From Alphaproteobacteria bacterium (GTDB lineage: Bacteria; Pseudomonadota; Alphaproteobacteria; JAJTHO01; CANGXP01): a stretch of DNA of 41,283 nt. Shown here one piece after another: positions 16,468-27,539 of the stretch; the first letter of the stretch is position 1; every line of letters starts with the position of its first letter. A program made the translations under genes and the position numbers. Under the pieces are notes generated by a model. The model did no database searches. It had not been told where the DNA came from and saw only the letters and a list, made by a program, of their open reading frames with translations. The DNA lies in the NCBI GenBank assembly GCA_947457935.1, contig CANGXP010000012.1:1-41283 (forward strand), in the 5' to 3' direction.

Positions 16468-17742
16468 ATGTTGCAAGAACGAGACAAAATTTTTACCAAC
16501 CTGTATGGTCAAGCTGATTGGGGATTAAAGGGCGCGAAAAAACGCGGTATTTGGTCTAATACCAAGGAAATGCTTGCCTTAGGGCGTGAAAAAATTATTG
16601 AGGATGTGAAAAATTCGGGGCTTCGCGGACGCGGCGGTGCAGGCTTTTCAACGGGCATGAAATGGTCGTTTATGCCCAAAGAAGCGGGCGAAAAACCCCA
16701 TTATTTAGTGGTGAATGCCGATGAATCCGAACCAGGGACGTGTAAAGACCGTGATATTTTGCGTCATGATCCGCACCGTTTGCTTGAAGGCTGTGTGATT
16801 GGCAGTTTTGCGATTGGCGCAAAGGCTTGTTATATCTACATCAGAGGCGAGTTTTACAACGAAGCGAGCAATATTCAAGTTGCCATTGAAGAGGCGTATC
16901 AAGCGGGATTGATTGGCAAAAATGCCTGCGGTTCAGGCGAAGACATTGATATTTATCTGCATCGTGGGGCGGGGGCGTATATTTGCGGCGAAGAAACCGC
17001 CCTTATGGAAAGCCTTGAGGGCAAAAAAGGGCAACCGCGTTTAAAACCGCCGTTTCCTGCGGGTGTTGGGTTATATGGTTGTCCCACAACGATTAATAAC
17101 GTGGAAACGATTGCTGTGGTGCCTGAAATTTTGCGGCGCGGTGCCAGCTGGTTTGAAGCATTGGGCAAGCCAAAAAATAGCGGTACAAAAATTTTCTGCA
17201 TCAGTGGGCATGTCAACACGCCGTGTAATGTGGAAGAAGAGATGGGCATTCCCTTAAAGGAACTCATTGAGAAACATGCAGGTGGTGTGCGTGGCGGATG
17301 GGATAATCTCCTTGCCATTATTCCGGGGGGATCATCCGTCCCGATGCTCCCAAAATCCATTTGCGATGACGTGTGCATGGACTTTGATAGTCTCCGCGCG
17401 GTGCAGTCTGGCTTGGGCACGGCAGGGATTATCGTGATGGACAAGTCTACCGATATTGTGAAGGCGATTGCCAGACTGTCGCATTTTTACATGCATGAAA
17501 GCTGCGGACAATGCACGCCGTGTCGCGAAGGCACAGGCTGGATGTGGCGGATGATGGAGAAATTGGCAGTGGGCGATGCGAAACCAGCCGATATTGACCG
17601 TTTGCTGGAAGTGACAAAACAAATTGAAGGGCACACCATTTGTGCGTTGGGCGATGCAGCGGCTTGGCCAATTCAAGGGCTTATTCGCCACTTTAGACCC
17701 GAAATTGAACGGCGGATGCACCTTGCCAAACAAGCAGCTTAA
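16468..17742 (+). CDS. nuoF: NADH-quinone oxidoreductase subunit F (FMN, cluster N3)
   Basis: NuoF binds NADH and FMN and holds the 4Fe-4S cluster N3, where electrons enter complex I. The glycine-rich nucleotide site is [20 protein letters not shown], with [21 protein letters not shown] following for FMN. The cluster ligands lie in [15 protein letters not shown] and in [13 protein letters not shown]. The length of 424 aa is standard. The start ATG at 16468 follows a GATAGGA motif; nuoG begins 15 nt after the stop. Confidence 0.97.
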   Translation: MLQERDKIFTNLYGQADWGLKGAKKRGIWSNTKEMLALGREKIIEDVKNSGLRGRGGAGFSTGMKWSFMPKEAGEKPHYLVVNADESEPGTCKDRDILRHDPHRLLEGCVIGSFAIGAKACYIYIRGEFYNEASNIQVAIEEAYQAGLIGKNACGSGEDIDIYLHRGAGAYICGEETALMESLEGKKGQPRLKPPFPAGVGLYGCPTTINNVETIAVVPEILRRGASWFEALGKPKNSGTKIFCISGHVNTPCNVEEEMGIPLKELIEKHAGGVRGGWDNLLAIIPGGSSVPMLPKSICDDVCMDFDSLRAVQSGLGTAGIIVMDKSTDIVKAIARLSHFYMHESCGQCTPCREGTGWMWRMMEKLAVGDAKPADIDRLLEVTKQIEGHTICALGDAAAWPIQGLIRHFRPEIERRMHLAKQAA

Positions 17743-17757
17743 GAGATAGAGAAACCT

Positions 17758-19824
17758 ATGCCCAACCTTACCATTGACGACAAACAAATTGAGGTTGCAG
17801 CGGGACTCACCGTCATTCAGGCGTGTGAACTGGCGGGCGTGGAAATCCCTCGTTTTTGTTACCACGATCGCTTGCAGATTGCGGGCAACTGCCGCATGTG
17901 CTTGGTGGAAATGGAAAAAGCCCCGAAGCCGATTGCCTCGTGTGCGATGCCCGTTTCAGAAGGCATGGTGATTAAAACCAACACGCCACTCGTCAAAAAA
18001 GCGCGGGAAGGGGTGATGGAGTTTTTGCTCATCAATCACCCGCTTGATTGCCCGATTTGCGACCAAGGCGGCGAGTGTGATCTCCAAGACCAAGCGTTTT
18101 CTTACGGCGGCGGGCAGAGTCGATTTGAAGAAAACAAACGCGCTGTAGACGAAAAATACATGGGGCCCCTCATTAAAACCACGATGACGCGCTGCATTCA
18201 TTGCACCCGCTGCGTACGCTTTGCCGAGGAAATTGCGGGTGTGCCTGATATTGGCGCGATCTATCGCGGTGAGAAAATGGAAATCACCACGCTGGAACAA
18301 GCGGTGGCGAGTGAATTATCCGCAAACGTGATTGATTTATGTCCTGTGGGGGCACTGACCAGCAAGCCTTACGCCTTTAATGCACGACCTTGGGAACTCA
18401 CCAAAACCGAGTCTATTGATGTGTTAGACGCGGTGGGTGCAAACATTCGTATTGATACACGGGGGGCAGAAGTGTTGCGGATTTTACCGCGCCTCCATGA
18501 AGATATTAACGAAGAATGGCTGTCTGACAAAAGCCGCTACGCCTGTGATGGCTTGAAACGTCAGCGTTTAGACAAGCCGTTTGTGCGCGTTAATGGTGCA
18601 TTACAACCTGCCAGTTGGGACGAGGCTTTTGCCGCGATTGCTGCAAAAATTGCAACCGTAAAACCTGCAGAAATCGCCGCCATCGCGGGAGATTTGGCGG
18701 ATGTTGAGGCGATGTATAGTTTGCGTCTGTTGCTGGATAGTTTGGGCGTTGCCAGCCGCGATTGCCGCCAAGATGGCGCGGTGTTGGATGCGAACGACAG
18801 GGCGAGTTACATTTTCAACACCAGCATCGCAGGAATTGAACAGGCGGATTTATTGCTGCTCATCGGTACCAATCCTCGACTTGAGGCTCCTTTGTTAAAT
18901 GCACGGATTCGTAAACGCTATTTGACAGGCAAGTTGAAAATTGCCATGGTGGGGGAAGAGTTTGACCTCACCTATCCTTATGAATATTTAGGGAAAACGG
19001 CAGGGGCATTAGAAAAAGTTCTTTCTGCGAGAAGTGCCTTTGCTAAACAACTAAAAGAAGCGCAAAACCCGATGCTTATATTGGGCATGGGAGCATTGAC
19101 ACGGGAAGATAGCAAGGGGATTGTCGCAACCGCTGTAAAAATCGCTGAGAAATTCGGGTTCATCAAAGACGGCTGGAATGGCTATAACGTGTTGCAAACA
19201 GCGGCAGGGCGCGTGGGCGGTTTAGATGTAAAATTCGTGCCAACCCAAGGCGGACTTTCAACCGCAGAAATATTAATCAGTGCTCAAAATAAAAAAACCA
19301 AAGTGGTTTATTTGTTAGGGGCTGATGAAATTGACACCGAAAAACTCAAAAATGCGTTTGTGATTTACCAAGGGCACCACGGCGATAAGGGCGCAAGCGT
19401 GGCGGATGTCATTTTGCCGAGTGCCGCGTATACGGAAAAAAGCGCGTGCTATGTGAATTTGGAAGGGCGCGTGCAATATACGCAAAACGCCACGTTGCCC
19501 GTGGGTGAGGCGCGGGAAGACTGGAAGATTATCCGCGCTCTCTCTGCGGTGCTAGGCAAAACATTGCCGTTTGATAATATCAATGCATTGCGCGGACAGC
19601 TTGCCGCTGAGAACCCTGTGTTTGCAACGCGCGACGAGATTATTCCCGCCGCGTGGAATCCCAATGCGGGCAGCTCCACCGCGTTATTGGAAACGCCGTT
19701 TCAATATCCCATTCAGAACTTTTATCAAACAGATGTCATCTCGCGTGCCTCAAAAACCATGGCAGAATGCGCTAAGGTTTTTGTGTATGGCAAGGGTGCG
19801 GATAGCCTAAAGAAAGTCGGGTAG
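17758..19824 (+). CDS. nuoG: NADH-quinone oxidoreductase subunit G
   Basis: NuoG is the largest peripheral subunit and carries cluster N1b and further 4Fe-4S clusters. The N-terminal 2Fe-2S ferredoxin domain has Cys34, Cys45, Cys48 and Cys62. Then come [19 protein letters not shown] (His plus three Cys, cluster N5) and [15 protein letters not shown] with the later [10 protein letters not shown] (cluster N4). The rest is a molybdopterin-oxidoreductase-like domain without an evident catalytic role. The extra N7 cluster motif of some bacteria was not seen. The 688-aa length is typical of alphaproteobacteria and mitochondria. It is 4 nt from nuoH. Confidence 0.96.
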   Translation: MPNLTIDDKQIEVAAGLTVIQACELAGVEIPRFCYHDRLQIAGNCRMCLVEMEKAPKPIASCAMPVSEGMVIKTNTPLVKKAREGVMEFLLINHPLDCPICDQGGECDLQDQAFSYGGGQSRFEENKRAVDEKYMGPLIKTTMTRCIHCTRCVRFAEEIAGVPDIGAIYRGEKMEITTLEQAVASELSANVIDLCPVGALTSKPYAFNARPWELTKTESIDVLDAVGANIRIDTRGAEVLRILPRLHEDINEEWLSDKSRYACDGLKRQRLDKPFVRVNGALQPASWDEAFAAIAAKIATVKPAEIAAIAGDLADVEAMYSLRLLLDSLGVASRDCRQDGAVLDANDRASYIFNTSIAGIEQADLLLLIGTNPRLEAPLLNARIRKRYLTGKLKIAMVGEEFDLTYPYEYLGKTAGALEKVLSARSAFAKQLKEAQNPMLILGMGALTREDSKGIVATAVKIAEKFGFIKDGWNGYNVLQTAAGRVGGLDVKFVPTQGGLSTAEILISAQNKKTKVVYLLGADEIDTEKLKNAFVIYQGHHGDKGASVADVILPSAAYTEKSACYVNLEGRVQYTQNATLPVGEAREDWKIIRALSAVLGKTLPFDNINALRGQLAAENPVFATRDEIIPAAWNPNAGSSTALLETPFQYPIQNFYQTDVISRASKTMAECAKVFVYGKGADSLKKVG

Positions 19825-19828
19825 TTCT

Positions 19829-20848
19829 ATGGATATAGCCAATCTCCTGTCTTTTGGACTCAATACGCTGCTGCCGATTTTGGCGGGCGTGCTCCTAATT
19901 TCCATCCCCCTGATGATCAGCGTTGCTTATTTAACATTGGCAGAACGCAAGGTTATTGCGGCAATGCAACTCCGCAAAGGTCCTAACATTGTGGGGCCTT
20001 TTGGACTGTTTCAGCCATTTGCCGATGCCATTAAAATGATTACCAAAGAAACGATTGTGCCGAGTGGCGCGAATCGCTTGTTGTTTATGCTTGCCCCGAT
20101 GATGACGTTTATCCTTGCGATGGTGGCATGGGCTGTTATTCCTGTTGGACTTGATTTTAACGGCAATCCACTGGTTTTGGCAGATATTAACCTAGGGATT
20201 CTTTATCTGTTTGCCGTGTCCTCGTTGGGTGTTTATGGGATTATTGTGGCAGGGTGGGCGAGTAACTCAACGTATGCGTTTTTAGGCGCACTCCGCTCTG
20301 CCGCACAAATGGTGAGTTATGAGGTGTCCATCGGGTTTATTATTGTGACCGTGGTGTTGCTCAATGGCTCAATGAACCTAACCGATATTGTCAATGCGCA
20401 AAAAGACTATTGGAACGCGCTGTTGTTGTTCCCGATGTTCATTTTGTTTTTCATCTCGGCATTGGCGGAAACCAACCGTTCGCCATTTGATTTGCCCGAG
20501 GGGGAATCAGAAATTGTGGCGGGGTATTTTGTGGAATATTCGTCCATGAGTTTTGGGCTGTTCTTCTTAGGCGAATATGCCAACATGATTCTGATGAGCG
20601 CGATGACCGTGTTGTTATTCTTAGGTGGTTGGCTGCCCCCGTTGGATATTGCGGCGTTCCATGCGATTCCTGCGCTGATTTGGTTTTTGTTTAAAGTGGC
20701 TATGGTGCTGTTCTGCTTTTTGTGGGTACGCGCCACCATGCCGCGCTATCGCTATGACCAACTGATGCGTCTTGGCTGGAAAGTGTTCCTGCCGCTCAGT
20801 TTGGCGATGGTGGTGTTGACAGCGGCTTATGTGGTGTATGGGAGATAG
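19829..20848 (+). CDS. nuoH: NADH-quinone oxidoreductase subunit H
   Basis: NuoH is the membrane subunit that forms the quinone channel next to NuoB/D. Family segments are [36 protein letters not shown], the acidic loop [20 protein letters not shown] and the C-terminal [19 protein letters not shown]. About eight hydrophobic segments are visible in 339 aa. The start lies 4 nt after nuoG and the stop 9 nt before nuoI. Confidence 0.97.
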   Translation: MDIANLLSFGLNTLLPILAGVLLISIPLMISVAYLTLAERKVIAAMQLRKGPNIVGPFGLFQPFADAIKMITKETIVPSGANRLLFMLAPMMTFILAMVAWAVIPVGLDFNGNPLVLADINLGILYLFAVSSLGVYGIIVAGWASNSTYAFLGALRSAAQMVSYEVSIGFIIVTVVLLNGSMNLTDIVNAQKDYWNALLLFPMFILFFISALAETNRSPFDLPEGESEIVAGYFVEYSSMSFGLFFLGEYANMILMSAMTVLLFLGGWLPPLDIAAFHAIPALIWFLFKVAMVLFCFLWVRATMPRYRYDQLMRLGWKVFLPLSLAMVVLTAAYVVYGR

Positions 20849-20857
20849 AGAATAGAT

Positions 20858-21346
20858 ATGGCTAGTGTACTTCAAACCGCCCGTACATGGTTGCTTTGGG
20901 AAATTGTTTCAGGGCTGGGTAAAACCCTGCGCTATTTCTTTAAGCCGAAATATACGATTAATTATCCTTATGAAAAAGGTGAGTTGTCGCCCCGTTTTCG
21001 CGGGGAGCACGCATTGCGTCGCTATCCCAATGGAGAGGAGCGGTGCATTGCTTGCAAACTCTGCGAGGCGATTTGCCCTGCACAAGCGATTGTTATTGAG
21101 GCGGAAGCACGCGATGATGGAAGCCGTCGCACCACGCGCTATGACATCGACATGACCAAATGCATCTACTGTGGGCTGTGCCAAGAGGCATGCCCTGTGG
21201 ACGCAATCGTGGAAGGTCCAAACTACGAGTTTGCGACCGAAACCCATGAAGAACTGCTGTATGACAAGAAAAAACTGCTGGATAATGGCGACAGATGGGA
21301 AGCGCAGATTGCGAAGAACTTAGAGGCGGATGCGGAATATCGATGA
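20858..21346 (+). CDS. nuoI: NADH-quinone oxidoreductase subunit I (clusters N6a/N6b)
   Basis: NuoI is a ferredoxin-like subunit with two 4Fe-4S clusters that relay electrons to N2. The two ligand sets are [16 protein letters not shown] and [16 protein letters not shown]. The alphaproteobacterial/mitochondrial N-terminus [15 protein letters not shown] and the C-terminal tail ([14 protein letters not shown]) are present, with a total of 162 aa. After this gene the operon is broken by a 323-nt spacer before nuoJ. Confidence 0.97.
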   Translation: MASVLQTARTWLLWEIVSGLGKTLRYFFKPKYTINYPYEKGELSPRFRGEHALRRYPNGEERCIACKLCEAICPAQAIVIEAEARDDGSRRTTRYDIDMTKCIYCGLCQEACPVDAIVEGPNYEFATETHEELLYDKKKLLDNGDRWEAQIAKNLEADAEYR

Positions 21347-21669
21347 GGCTCTTGCCTAATTCTACTAATCCTTGCTGCAAATGGCGTTTTTCTGCGATAC
21401 GGTGCTCATGTACCAAGAAGTACACTGCGCTCTTGCCTTCGGATTCTCGGGGAAAACAAGTCACTGGCTTGTTTTTACTTCCCCTCGAATTCTCAAAAAC
21501 CATCCATTTTCGCTAGCGGCTTAGCGAATTTTGCAAGCACCTCAATCCCGAAAAATGCGCCCTCTTTGTAACACCCCCTAAAAAATCCTTCTACAGTGCA
21601 TCTCCTGCTTTACCCTAACGACAATACCTCTTATAACCCCTGAAGCATACGAACCCTTATAAAGTTTCC
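21347..21669 (+). other. 323-nt structured spacer between nuoI and nuoJ
   Basis: This is the only gap of over 300 nt in the window and it falls inside the nuo operon. No convincing gene is seen. It holds CATGTACC (21407-21414) facing GTACAC (21420-21425), matching a motif in the ilvC leader (CATGTACC, GTACAC), and a terminator-like hairpin at 21442-21490. Its 3' part (about 21540-21669) is AT-rich with two TTATAA motifs shortly before the nuoJ start and no clear Shine-Dalgarno. It may be an inserted dispersed repeat, a processing site or a second promoter region. Confidence 0.5.
21442..21490 (+). terminator. Terminator-like hairpin inside the nuo operon
   Basis: AAAACAAGTC (21453-21462) pairs with GGCTTGTTTT (21466-21475) across a 3-nt loop with one G-T wobble. 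The stem is followed directly by one more T and, alternatively, enclosed by GGGGAA (21449-21454) facing TTCCCC (21479-21484). The U-rich 3' side resembles an intrinsic terminator on the plus strand. It could attenuate expression of nuoJ-N relative to nuoA-I, but it may equally be an mRNA-processing or stabilising structure. Confidence 0.4.
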
Positions 21670-22269
21670 ATGGTAGAATTTCTTTTTTACATTTTTGCAG
21701 GCCTCATGGTACTGAGCGCGATTGTTGTGGTGACAGCGCGTAACCCTGTGCATTCTGTGCTGTGGTTGATCGTGGCGTTCCTCAATGCGTCTGGCGTGTT
21801 TATGTTGGCGGGGGCAGAGTTTCTTGCGCTCATTCTCGCGATTGTTTATGTGGGCGCGGTTGCGGTGTTATTCTTGTTTGTTGTGATGATGTTGGATGTT
21901 GATTTTGAACAACTTCGCGGTAACTTCAAGAAAAATTTACCCGCAGGGGTTGCATTGGGCATCCTGCTTATGGTAGAATTAGTTATGTTGAGTTTGTCGT
22001 GGCGCGTTGTGCCAGCGGTAACTACAGCATCTTCTTCTGATACTGGGGTGACAAATACAGAAGCGTTAGGGCGGGTACTCTACACGGACTATATTGTTGC
22101 GTTCCAAGGGGCGGGGTTGGTGTTGTTGGTTGCGATGATTGGCGCGATTGTGCTGACATTGCGGAAACGGGATGGCGTGCGGAAGCAAAATATTGGGGTG
22201 CAGGTGGGGCGGAAAATCAGCGAGACGCTGGAGATTCGTTCCGTTAAATCAGGCGAAGGGATTTCGTGA
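21670..22269 (+). CDS. nuoJ: NADH-quinone oxidoreductase subunit J
   Basis: NuoJ is a five-helix membrane subunit of the proton-pumping arm. The family region [21 protein letters not shown], then [25 protein letters not shown] with the pi-bulge helix, identifies it. The last 35 residues are hydrophilic. It restarts the nuo operon after a 323-nt spacer; no clear Shine-Dalgarno precedes the ATG. nuoK overlaps its stop. Confidence 0.95.
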   Translation: MVEFLFYIFAGLMVLSAIVVVTARNPVHSVLWLIVAFLNASGVFMLAGAEFLALILAIVYVGAVAVLFLFVVMMLDVDFEQLRGNFKKNLPAGVALGILLMVELVMLSLSWRVVPAVTTASSSDTGVTNTEALGRVLYTDYIVAFQGAGLVLLVAMIGAIVLTLRKRDGVRKQNIGVQVGRKISETLEIRSVKSGEGIS

Positions 22270-22580
22270 TGATGTTAATACCCACCACCCATTACATGAT
22301 TTTATCGGCGATTTTGTTCTCTATCGGCATTGCGGGAATTTTTCTCAATCGCCGTAACATTATCGTTATTTTGATGTCTATAGAGTTGGTGCTGCTCGCG
22401 GTGAATGTCAATTTTGTGGCGTTTTCGCAAGCACATCATGATTTAAAAGGACAAGTGTTTACGTTGTTTATCCTGACCGTGGCTGCGGCAGAAGCAGCGA
22501 TTGGTCTGGCGATTTTGGTGATTTACTTCCGTGCGCGGGGCAACGTGAACTCGCAAGCGGCGCATGAGCTACAAGGATAA
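22269..22580 (+). CDS. nuoK: NADH-quinone oxidoreductase subunit K
   Basis: NuoK is a three-helix antiporter-like membrane subunit homologous to MrpC. The conserved second helix carries the essential glutamate in [21 protein letters not shown], and a second glutamate lies in [19 protein letters not shown] placed the start at the ATG at 22269, which overlaps the nuoJ stop as TGATG, with AAGGGA 7 nt upstream. A GTG at 22266 or an ATG at 22272 is also possible. The length of about 103 aa is standard. Confidence 0.95.
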   Translation: MMLIPTTHYMILSAILFSIGIAGIFLNRRNIIVILMSIELVLLAVNVNFVAFSQAHHDLKGQVFTLFILTVAAAEAAIGLAILVIYFRARGNVNSQAAHELQG

Positions 22581-24532
22581 TGATGTCTAATTCAGTCTAC
22601 ATCGCAGCGATATTCCTGCCGCTTCTGGCATCCCTGATTGTGGGGCTGTTCGGGCGGACTATTGGCGTGCGCGTGTCAAACGTCGTGTCTGTTGGGGCGA
22701 TTTTTGCTGCTGCCGCTTGTTCTGTGTTGATTTTTATCGAAATTGCGTTGGGGCATCAGGTAAAAGTGTTGCCGCTGATGACGTGGATTGCCTCGGGTGA
22801 TTTTGTTGTTGAATGGGCACTGCGATTCGACACGCTAAGCGCGGTAATGTTGGTGGTGGTGACGGGCGTTTCTGCGATGGTGCATTTGTATTCGGTGGGC
22901 TATATGAGCCACGATGCGTCCCGCCAGCGGTTTATGAGTTATCTGGGTTTGTTCACGTTTACGATGTTGATGTTAGTAACCGCGAATAACCTTGTGCAGC
23001 TATTTTTTGGTTGGGAAGGGGTGGGGCTTGCCTCCTACCTGCTGATTGGTTTCTGGCATGATAGAGACAGTGCGAATGCCGCCAGCATCAAGGCGTTTGT
23101 GGTGAATCGTGTGGGGGATTTGGGCTTAGCATTAGGCGTGTTTGCTGCCTTCTTTGTGTTCGGAACGGTGAGTTTTGAGGGGATGTTTGCGCAAGCCCCT
23201 GAAAAGGTGGGCACTGTTTTGATATTTTGGGGCTATTCTGTGCCTGCCTTGGAACTGGTGTGTCTGCTGTTGTTTGTGGGCGCAGTGGGGAAATCTGCCC
23301 AAGTAGGATTGCATACATGGCTGCCTGATGCGATGGAAGGGCCTACGCCTGTGTCTGCGTTGATTCACGCAGCAACCATGGTAACAGCGGGTGTATTCCT
23401 TATGTGCCGCATGTCGCCTGTGCTTGAGTTTGCGCCGATTGCAGGGATTGTAATTACGTTTATTGGTGCAGCAACAGCCGTGTTTGCCGCAACGGTTGGT
23501 TTAACACAATTTGATATTAAGCGGGTGATTGCGTATTCAACGTGTAGCCAGCTTGGCTATATGATGTTCGCGATTGGCATTTCTGCCTATCCTGCTGCGA
23601 TTTTTCACCTGTTTACGCACGCGTTTTTCAAAGCATTGCTGTTCTTAGGCGCAGGATCGGTGATTCACGGAATGCATGATGAGCAGGATATGCGCAAAAT
23701 GGGTGGCTTACGGAAAGCGTTGCCGATAACGCATCTGTTGATGTTTATTGGGAGTTTAGCATTGGCAGGGATTCCGCCATTTGCAGGATATTATTCAAAA
23801 GATATGATCTTAGAGTTGGCGCGTGCCAAGGGAACGTATTTCGCCCACTTTGCGATGGTCGCGGGATTGATTGTGGTGTTCCTCACTGCATTTTATTCGT
23901 GGCGCGTGTTGTGCTTGACGTTCTATGGCAAAACACGGGCAGATAAACACACGTTTGAGCATGCACACGAATCGCCGTTTGTGATGCTGTTGCCAATGCT
24001 GATTTTAACAGTGGGTGCGATTGGCGCAGGGTATTTAGGCAAAGAGTACTTTATTGGGCATGAGCGTTTAACGTTCTGGAACAATAGTTTGTTTGTGTTG
24101 CCTGCTAATGATGTGGTGGATGCGGCGCATCACCTGCCTGAAATAGAGAAAAAAGTGCCGTTGGTGCTTGCGCTGGCAGGGATTATTTTTTCCTATTTGT
24201 TTTATCTGGTATTCCCTAAAGTACCTGCCTTCTTCACCAAGGTGTTCCGTTTTACCTACACTTTCTTCTATCGCAAATGGTTCTTTGACGAGCTGTATAC
24301 ACTCGTGTTTGTGCGTGGTGCAAAGGCATTGGGACGTGGATTCTGGAAAATTTTTGATGGCAAAATTATTGACAGGTTCTTACCCAATGGGGCTGCAACG
24401 GTGAGCTGGTTTACAGCGGGCGGACTATCGCGTTTGCAATCAGGTTTTGTTGCACAGTATGCAACGGTGATGGTGTTGGGACTGCTCGCATTTCTGTCCT
24501 ATTTTCTCTTTAAGACGGTGTTGCCGTTATGA
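22580..24532 (+). CDS. nuoL: NADH-quinone oxidoreductase subunit L
   Basis: NuoL is the distal antiporter-like proton channel with the long lateral helix. Seen are the NuoL N-terminal domain, the ion-channel core [39 protein letters not shown] (essential Lys/His region) and the C-terminal lateral part ending in a last membrane segment. Length 650 aa is usual. It starts at the nuoK stop (TAATG) and overlaps nuoM by 4 nt. Confidence 0.97.
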   Translation: MMSNSVYIAAIFLPLLASLIVGLFGRTIGVRVSNVVSVGAIFAAAACSVLIFIEIALGHQVKVLPLMTWIASGDFVVEWALRFDTLSAVMLVVVTGVSAMVHLYSVGYMSHDASRQRFMSYLGLFTFTMLMLVTANNLVQLFFGWEGVGLASYLLIGFWHDRDSANAASIKAFVVNRVGDLGLALGVFAAFFVFGTVSFEGMFAQAPEKVGTVLIFWGYSVPALELVCLLLFVGAVGKSAQVGLHTWLPDAMEGPTPVSALIHAATMVTAGVFLMCRMSPVLEFAPIAGIVITFIGAATAVFAATVGLTQFDIKRVIAYSTCSQLGYMMFAIGISAYPAAIFHLFTHAFFKALLFLGAGSVIHGMHDEQDMRKMGGLRKALPITHLLMFIGSLALAGIPPFAGYYSKDMILELARAKGTYFAHFAMVAGLIVVFLTAFYSWRVLCLTFYGKTRADKHTFEHAHESPFVMLLPMLILTVGAIGAGYLGKEYFIGHERLTFWNNSLFVLPANDVVDAAHHLPEIEKKVPLVLALAGIIFSYLFYLVFPKVPAFFTKVFRFTYTFFYRKWFFDELYTLVFVRGAKALGRGFWKIFDGKIIDRFLPNGAATVSWFTAGGLSRLQSGFVAQYATVMVLGLLAFLSYFLFKTVLPL

Positions 24533-26097
24533 TTAATAGTGTGGGTGTTTTTGCAGGCGTGCCTGTGTTGACCGCGTTGATTTTTCTGCCGTTATTGGGG
24601 GCATTGTTGCTGTTATTGACGGGGACAGTAACAACATCGTCTAAAGCAACTTTTGTAAAGTCTGTCGCGTTGGGCATATCGCTGCTTACATTCGTATTAT
24701 CGCTCTTTATCTGGAAAGAGTTTGATGCGAGCAACGCAGGGTTTCAATTTGTGGAACGCTATGCATGGCTGCCACAATGGAACATTAGCTACTATGTGGG
24801 GATTGATGGAATTTCTCTCTTCATGGTGGTACTATCTACATTTTTATTACCACTGTGTATTTTAGCGAGTTGGCAGTCGATTGAGACGCGCGTTCGTGAA
24901 TACATGATTGCGTTTTTATTGCTAGAAACATTCATGCTTGGCATGTTTGCCGCGCTCGATATGGTTCTATTCTATGTGTTTTTTGAAGCGGTACTCATCC
25001 CGATGTTTCTGATTGTGGGCGTGTGGGGCGGCAAGAATCGTATTTATGCGGCATTCAAATTTTTCCTCTATACGCTGGCAGGCTCACTCCTCATGTTATT
25101 GGCGGTGATTGTGATTTATCGCCATGCGGGCACGGCGGATATTCCCGTGCTGATGGATAACCTCCGTTTGCCAGCGAGTACGCAAATGTGGCTGTGGCTG
25201 GCGTTCTTTGCCGCCTTTGCAGTGAAAGTGCCGATGGTGCCGTTTCATACATGGTTGCCCGATGCGCACGTGGAAGCCCCTACCGCAGGGTCGGTCATTC
25301 TGGCAGGTGTGCTGCTGAAAATGGGTGCATTTGGATTTTTGCGTTTTTCTATTCCTATGCTACCGCAAGCGACAGAGCAATTTATCCCGCTTGTCTCGTG
25401 GCTGAGCATTATCGCCGTGATTTATACGTCTCTTATCGCGTTGGTGCAGACTGACATGAAAAAGCTGATTGCCTATTCTTCAATCGCCCATATGGGGTTT
25501 GTGACAATCGGGCTGTTTACGCTGAATTTGCAGGGGATGCAGGGCGCAATTTTTCAGATGATTAGCCACGGGGTTGTGTCAGGTGCGCTGTTCTTGTGTG
25601 TAGGCGTGGTGTATGATCGCCTGCATACGCGGGAGATTGCGCGGTATGGCGGCTTAGTGCAGAAAATGCCGCATTATGCGGTGGTGTTTTTGTTCTTTAC
25701 CATGGCGAGCATTGGTTTGCCTGCAACCAGTGGCTTTGTGGGCGAATTCCTTGTGTTACTCGGTGCGTTTAAAGTGAATACGCTGTATGCATCTCTCACG
25801 GCATTAGGCGTGGTGTTGGGCGCAGCCTACGCGCTCTCGCTCTATCGCCGTGTGGTATTGGGCAAAATGGTGCATGAAGATCTCTTCAAAATGCCTGATT
25901 TAACTGTGCGGGAAAAAGCAATTTTTGCGCCGCTGATTATTGTGGTGCTGTGGATGGGAATTGCGCCTGCATCTTTCTTAAAACCCCTTGAAGCACCGTT
26001 ATTAGTGTTGATTGAGCGGCATCAAGAAGCGTTGGAAATTGAACCGCCTGTGCGTTTGACTGGGCGCTTGACTGAACTTTTTGGAGAGAAAAAATAA
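24529..26097 (+). CDS. nuoM: NADH-quinone oxidoreductase subunit M
   Basis: NuoM is a 14-helix antiporter-like proton channel. Diagnostic parts are [16 protein letters not shown] near the start, [20 protein letters not shown] with the key glutamate, [20 protein letters not shown], and the [19 protein letters not shown] segment. Length 522 aa is normal. It is coupled at both ends: ATGA overlap with nuoL and TAATG with nuoN. Confidence 0.97.
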   Translation: MINSVGVFAGVPVLTALIFLPLLGALLLLLTGTVTTSSKATFVKSVALGISLLTFVLSLFIWKEFDASNAGFQFVERYAWLPQWNISYYVGIDGISLFMVVLSTFLLPLCILASWQSIETRVREYMIAFLLLETFMLGMFAALDMVLFYVFFEAVLIPMFLIVGVWGGKNRIYAAFKFFLYTLAGSLLMLLAVIVIYRHAGTADIPVLMDNLRLPASTQMWLWLAFFAAFAVKVPMVPFHTWLPDAHVEAPTAGSVILAGVLLKMGAFGFLRFSIPMLPQATEQFIPLVSWLSIIAVIYTSLIALVQTDMKKLIAYSSIAHMGFVTIGLFTLNLQGMQGAIFQMISHGVVSGALFLCVGVVYDRLHTREIARYGGLVQKMPHYAVVFLFFTMASIGLPATSGFVGEFLVLLGAFKVNTLYASLTALGVVLGAAYALSLYRRVVLGKMVHEDLFKMPDLTVREKAIFAPLIIVVLWMGIAPASFLKPLEAPLLVLIERHQEALEIEPPVRLTGRLTELFGEKK

Positions 26098-27539
26098 TGC
26101 TCTCATTCTTACCCCCTGCGTTACTGCCCTATGCGCCGATTTTATTTTTAGCTACGGCGACGCTGTTGCTGTTGGTTGCGCGTGTTGTGGTAAAAAATGG
26201 CAGTGCGTCTTTACCTATGACAGCACTGCCCACAAGCCTTATTATCGCCGTGACGATAGCGTTGGTTTATGCACAGCCGTTTGTGAACGTGCCGATGCTG
26301 ACGGCAGATGCTTTCGGGCAAACCTTCACGTTGCTGATGCTGAGCGCGGCATTATGCGCGGTTTTTCTCTCTGTTGCTTATGAACAAGCAGAACCCACCC
26401 GCCAGTTTGAGTTTTATATTTTATTGCTGCTTGCCAGTGTTGGCATGATGCTGATGTTGTCTGCTACCGACTTGTTATCGCTTTATATTGGTATTGAATT
26501 ACAGAGTTTAAGCCTTTATGTGCTCGCGGCTTTGCGGCGCGATACGCTGAAATCCACGGAAGCGGGCTTGAAATATTTCGTGTTGGGGGCGTTGTCGTCG
26601 GGGCTGTTGTTGTATGGTATTTCATTGGTTTACGGCGCATTAGGCACAACTGACTACAGCACCATGGTTATTGCATCCCAGCAATTAACTGCGCCATCGC
26701 CCATGTTGGTGGTTGGCATTGTGTTTATTTTGTGTGGGATTGCTTTTAAATTGTCGGCGGCACCGTTTCATATGTGGACGCCTGATGTGTATCAAGGTGC
26801 GCCTACCTCTGTGACTGCGTTTTTTGCTGTTGCCCCGAAAGTGGCGGCGGTAGGGGCATTGCTGCGATTGCTGTATGTGGGGTTTGCGGAAAACGCGGAT
26901 ATGTGGCAGCAAATAATGATTGTTTTAGCGGCGTTGTCGATGCTGGTCGGCGCGTTTGGTGCGCTGCGGCAACAAAATATCAAACGCCTGCTTGCCTATA
27001 GTTCCATTGGGCATATTGGGTTTATGCTGATGGCAATTTCTGTGAATAAGGATGCGGGGATTGCTGCGGTGCTGTTCTATCTGCTTGTGTATGCCGTGAT
27101 GAATGTAGGGGCGTTCGGGTGTGTGCTGAGTATGCGCAAAAACGGGCAGTATGTGGATTCTATTCGTGATTTAGCGGGCGTGAGCAAAACCAATCCATTA
27201 TTTGCCTATAGTTTGGCGATTTTCATGCTGTCCATGGCGGGCATCCCGATTTTTGCAGGGTTTTTGTCAAAATTGTATGTGTTTCAGGTGGTGCTCGATG
27301 CTAAGCTATATACTCTTGCGGTAATTGGCGTGTTGAGCAGTGTTGTGGCGGCGGCCTACTATCTACGCGTGTGCAAAGTGATGTTTTTTGATGCGAATGA
27401 GTCAGCACTGGATGCATCCCCCTGTCCTGTTACAAAAACGATTGTTGTTGTTGCCGCTGTGGCGAACACGGTGTTTATTGTGTATCCTGCACAACAGGTA
27501 TTTGCGTTTTGTGAGCGGTGGGTTAGCACATTACAATAA
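26097..27539 (+). CDS. nuoN: NADH-quinone oxidoreductase subunit N
   Basis: NuoN is the proximal antiporter-like channel and the last gene of the complex I operon. Key segments are LLSLYIGIELQSLSLYVLAA with the conserved glutamate, KLSAAPFHMWTPDVYQGAPTS and LLAYSSIGHIGFMLM. Length 480 aa is usual. Its stop TAA at 27537-27539 overlaps the probable birA start in an ATAA arrangement, paralleling the ATGA junctions elsewhere in the window. Confidence 0.97.
   Translation: MLSFLPPALLPYAPILFLATATLLLLVARVVVKNGSASLPMTALPTSLIIAVTIALVYAQPFVNVPMLTADAFGQTFTLLMLSAALCAVFLSVAYEQAEPTRQFEFYILLLLASVGMMLMLSATDLLSLYIGIELQSLSLYVLAALRRDTLKSTEAGLKYFVLGALSSGLLLYGISLVYGALGTTDYSTMVIASQQLTAPSPMLVVGIVFILCGIAFKLSAAPFHMWTPDVYQGAPTSVTAFFAVAPKVAAVGALLRLLYVGFAENADMWQQIMIVLAALSMLVGAFGALRQQNIKRLLAYSSIGHIGFMLMAISVNKDAGIAAVLFYLLVYAVMNVGAFGCVLSMRKNGQYVDSIRDLAGVSKTNPLFAYSLAIFMLSMAGIPIFAGFLSKLYVFQVVLDAKLYTLAVIGVLSSVVAAAYYLRVCKVMFFDANESALDASPCPVTKTIVVVAAVANTVFIVYPAQQVFAFCERWVSTLQ

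Noticed and set aside
21295-21516. A 73-codon plus-strand frame overlapping the end of nuoI and the spacer.
   Set aside because: Two-thirds lies over structured spacer DNA, it overlaps nuoI in another frame, and it has no recognisable domain; better explained by the repeat-like spacer.
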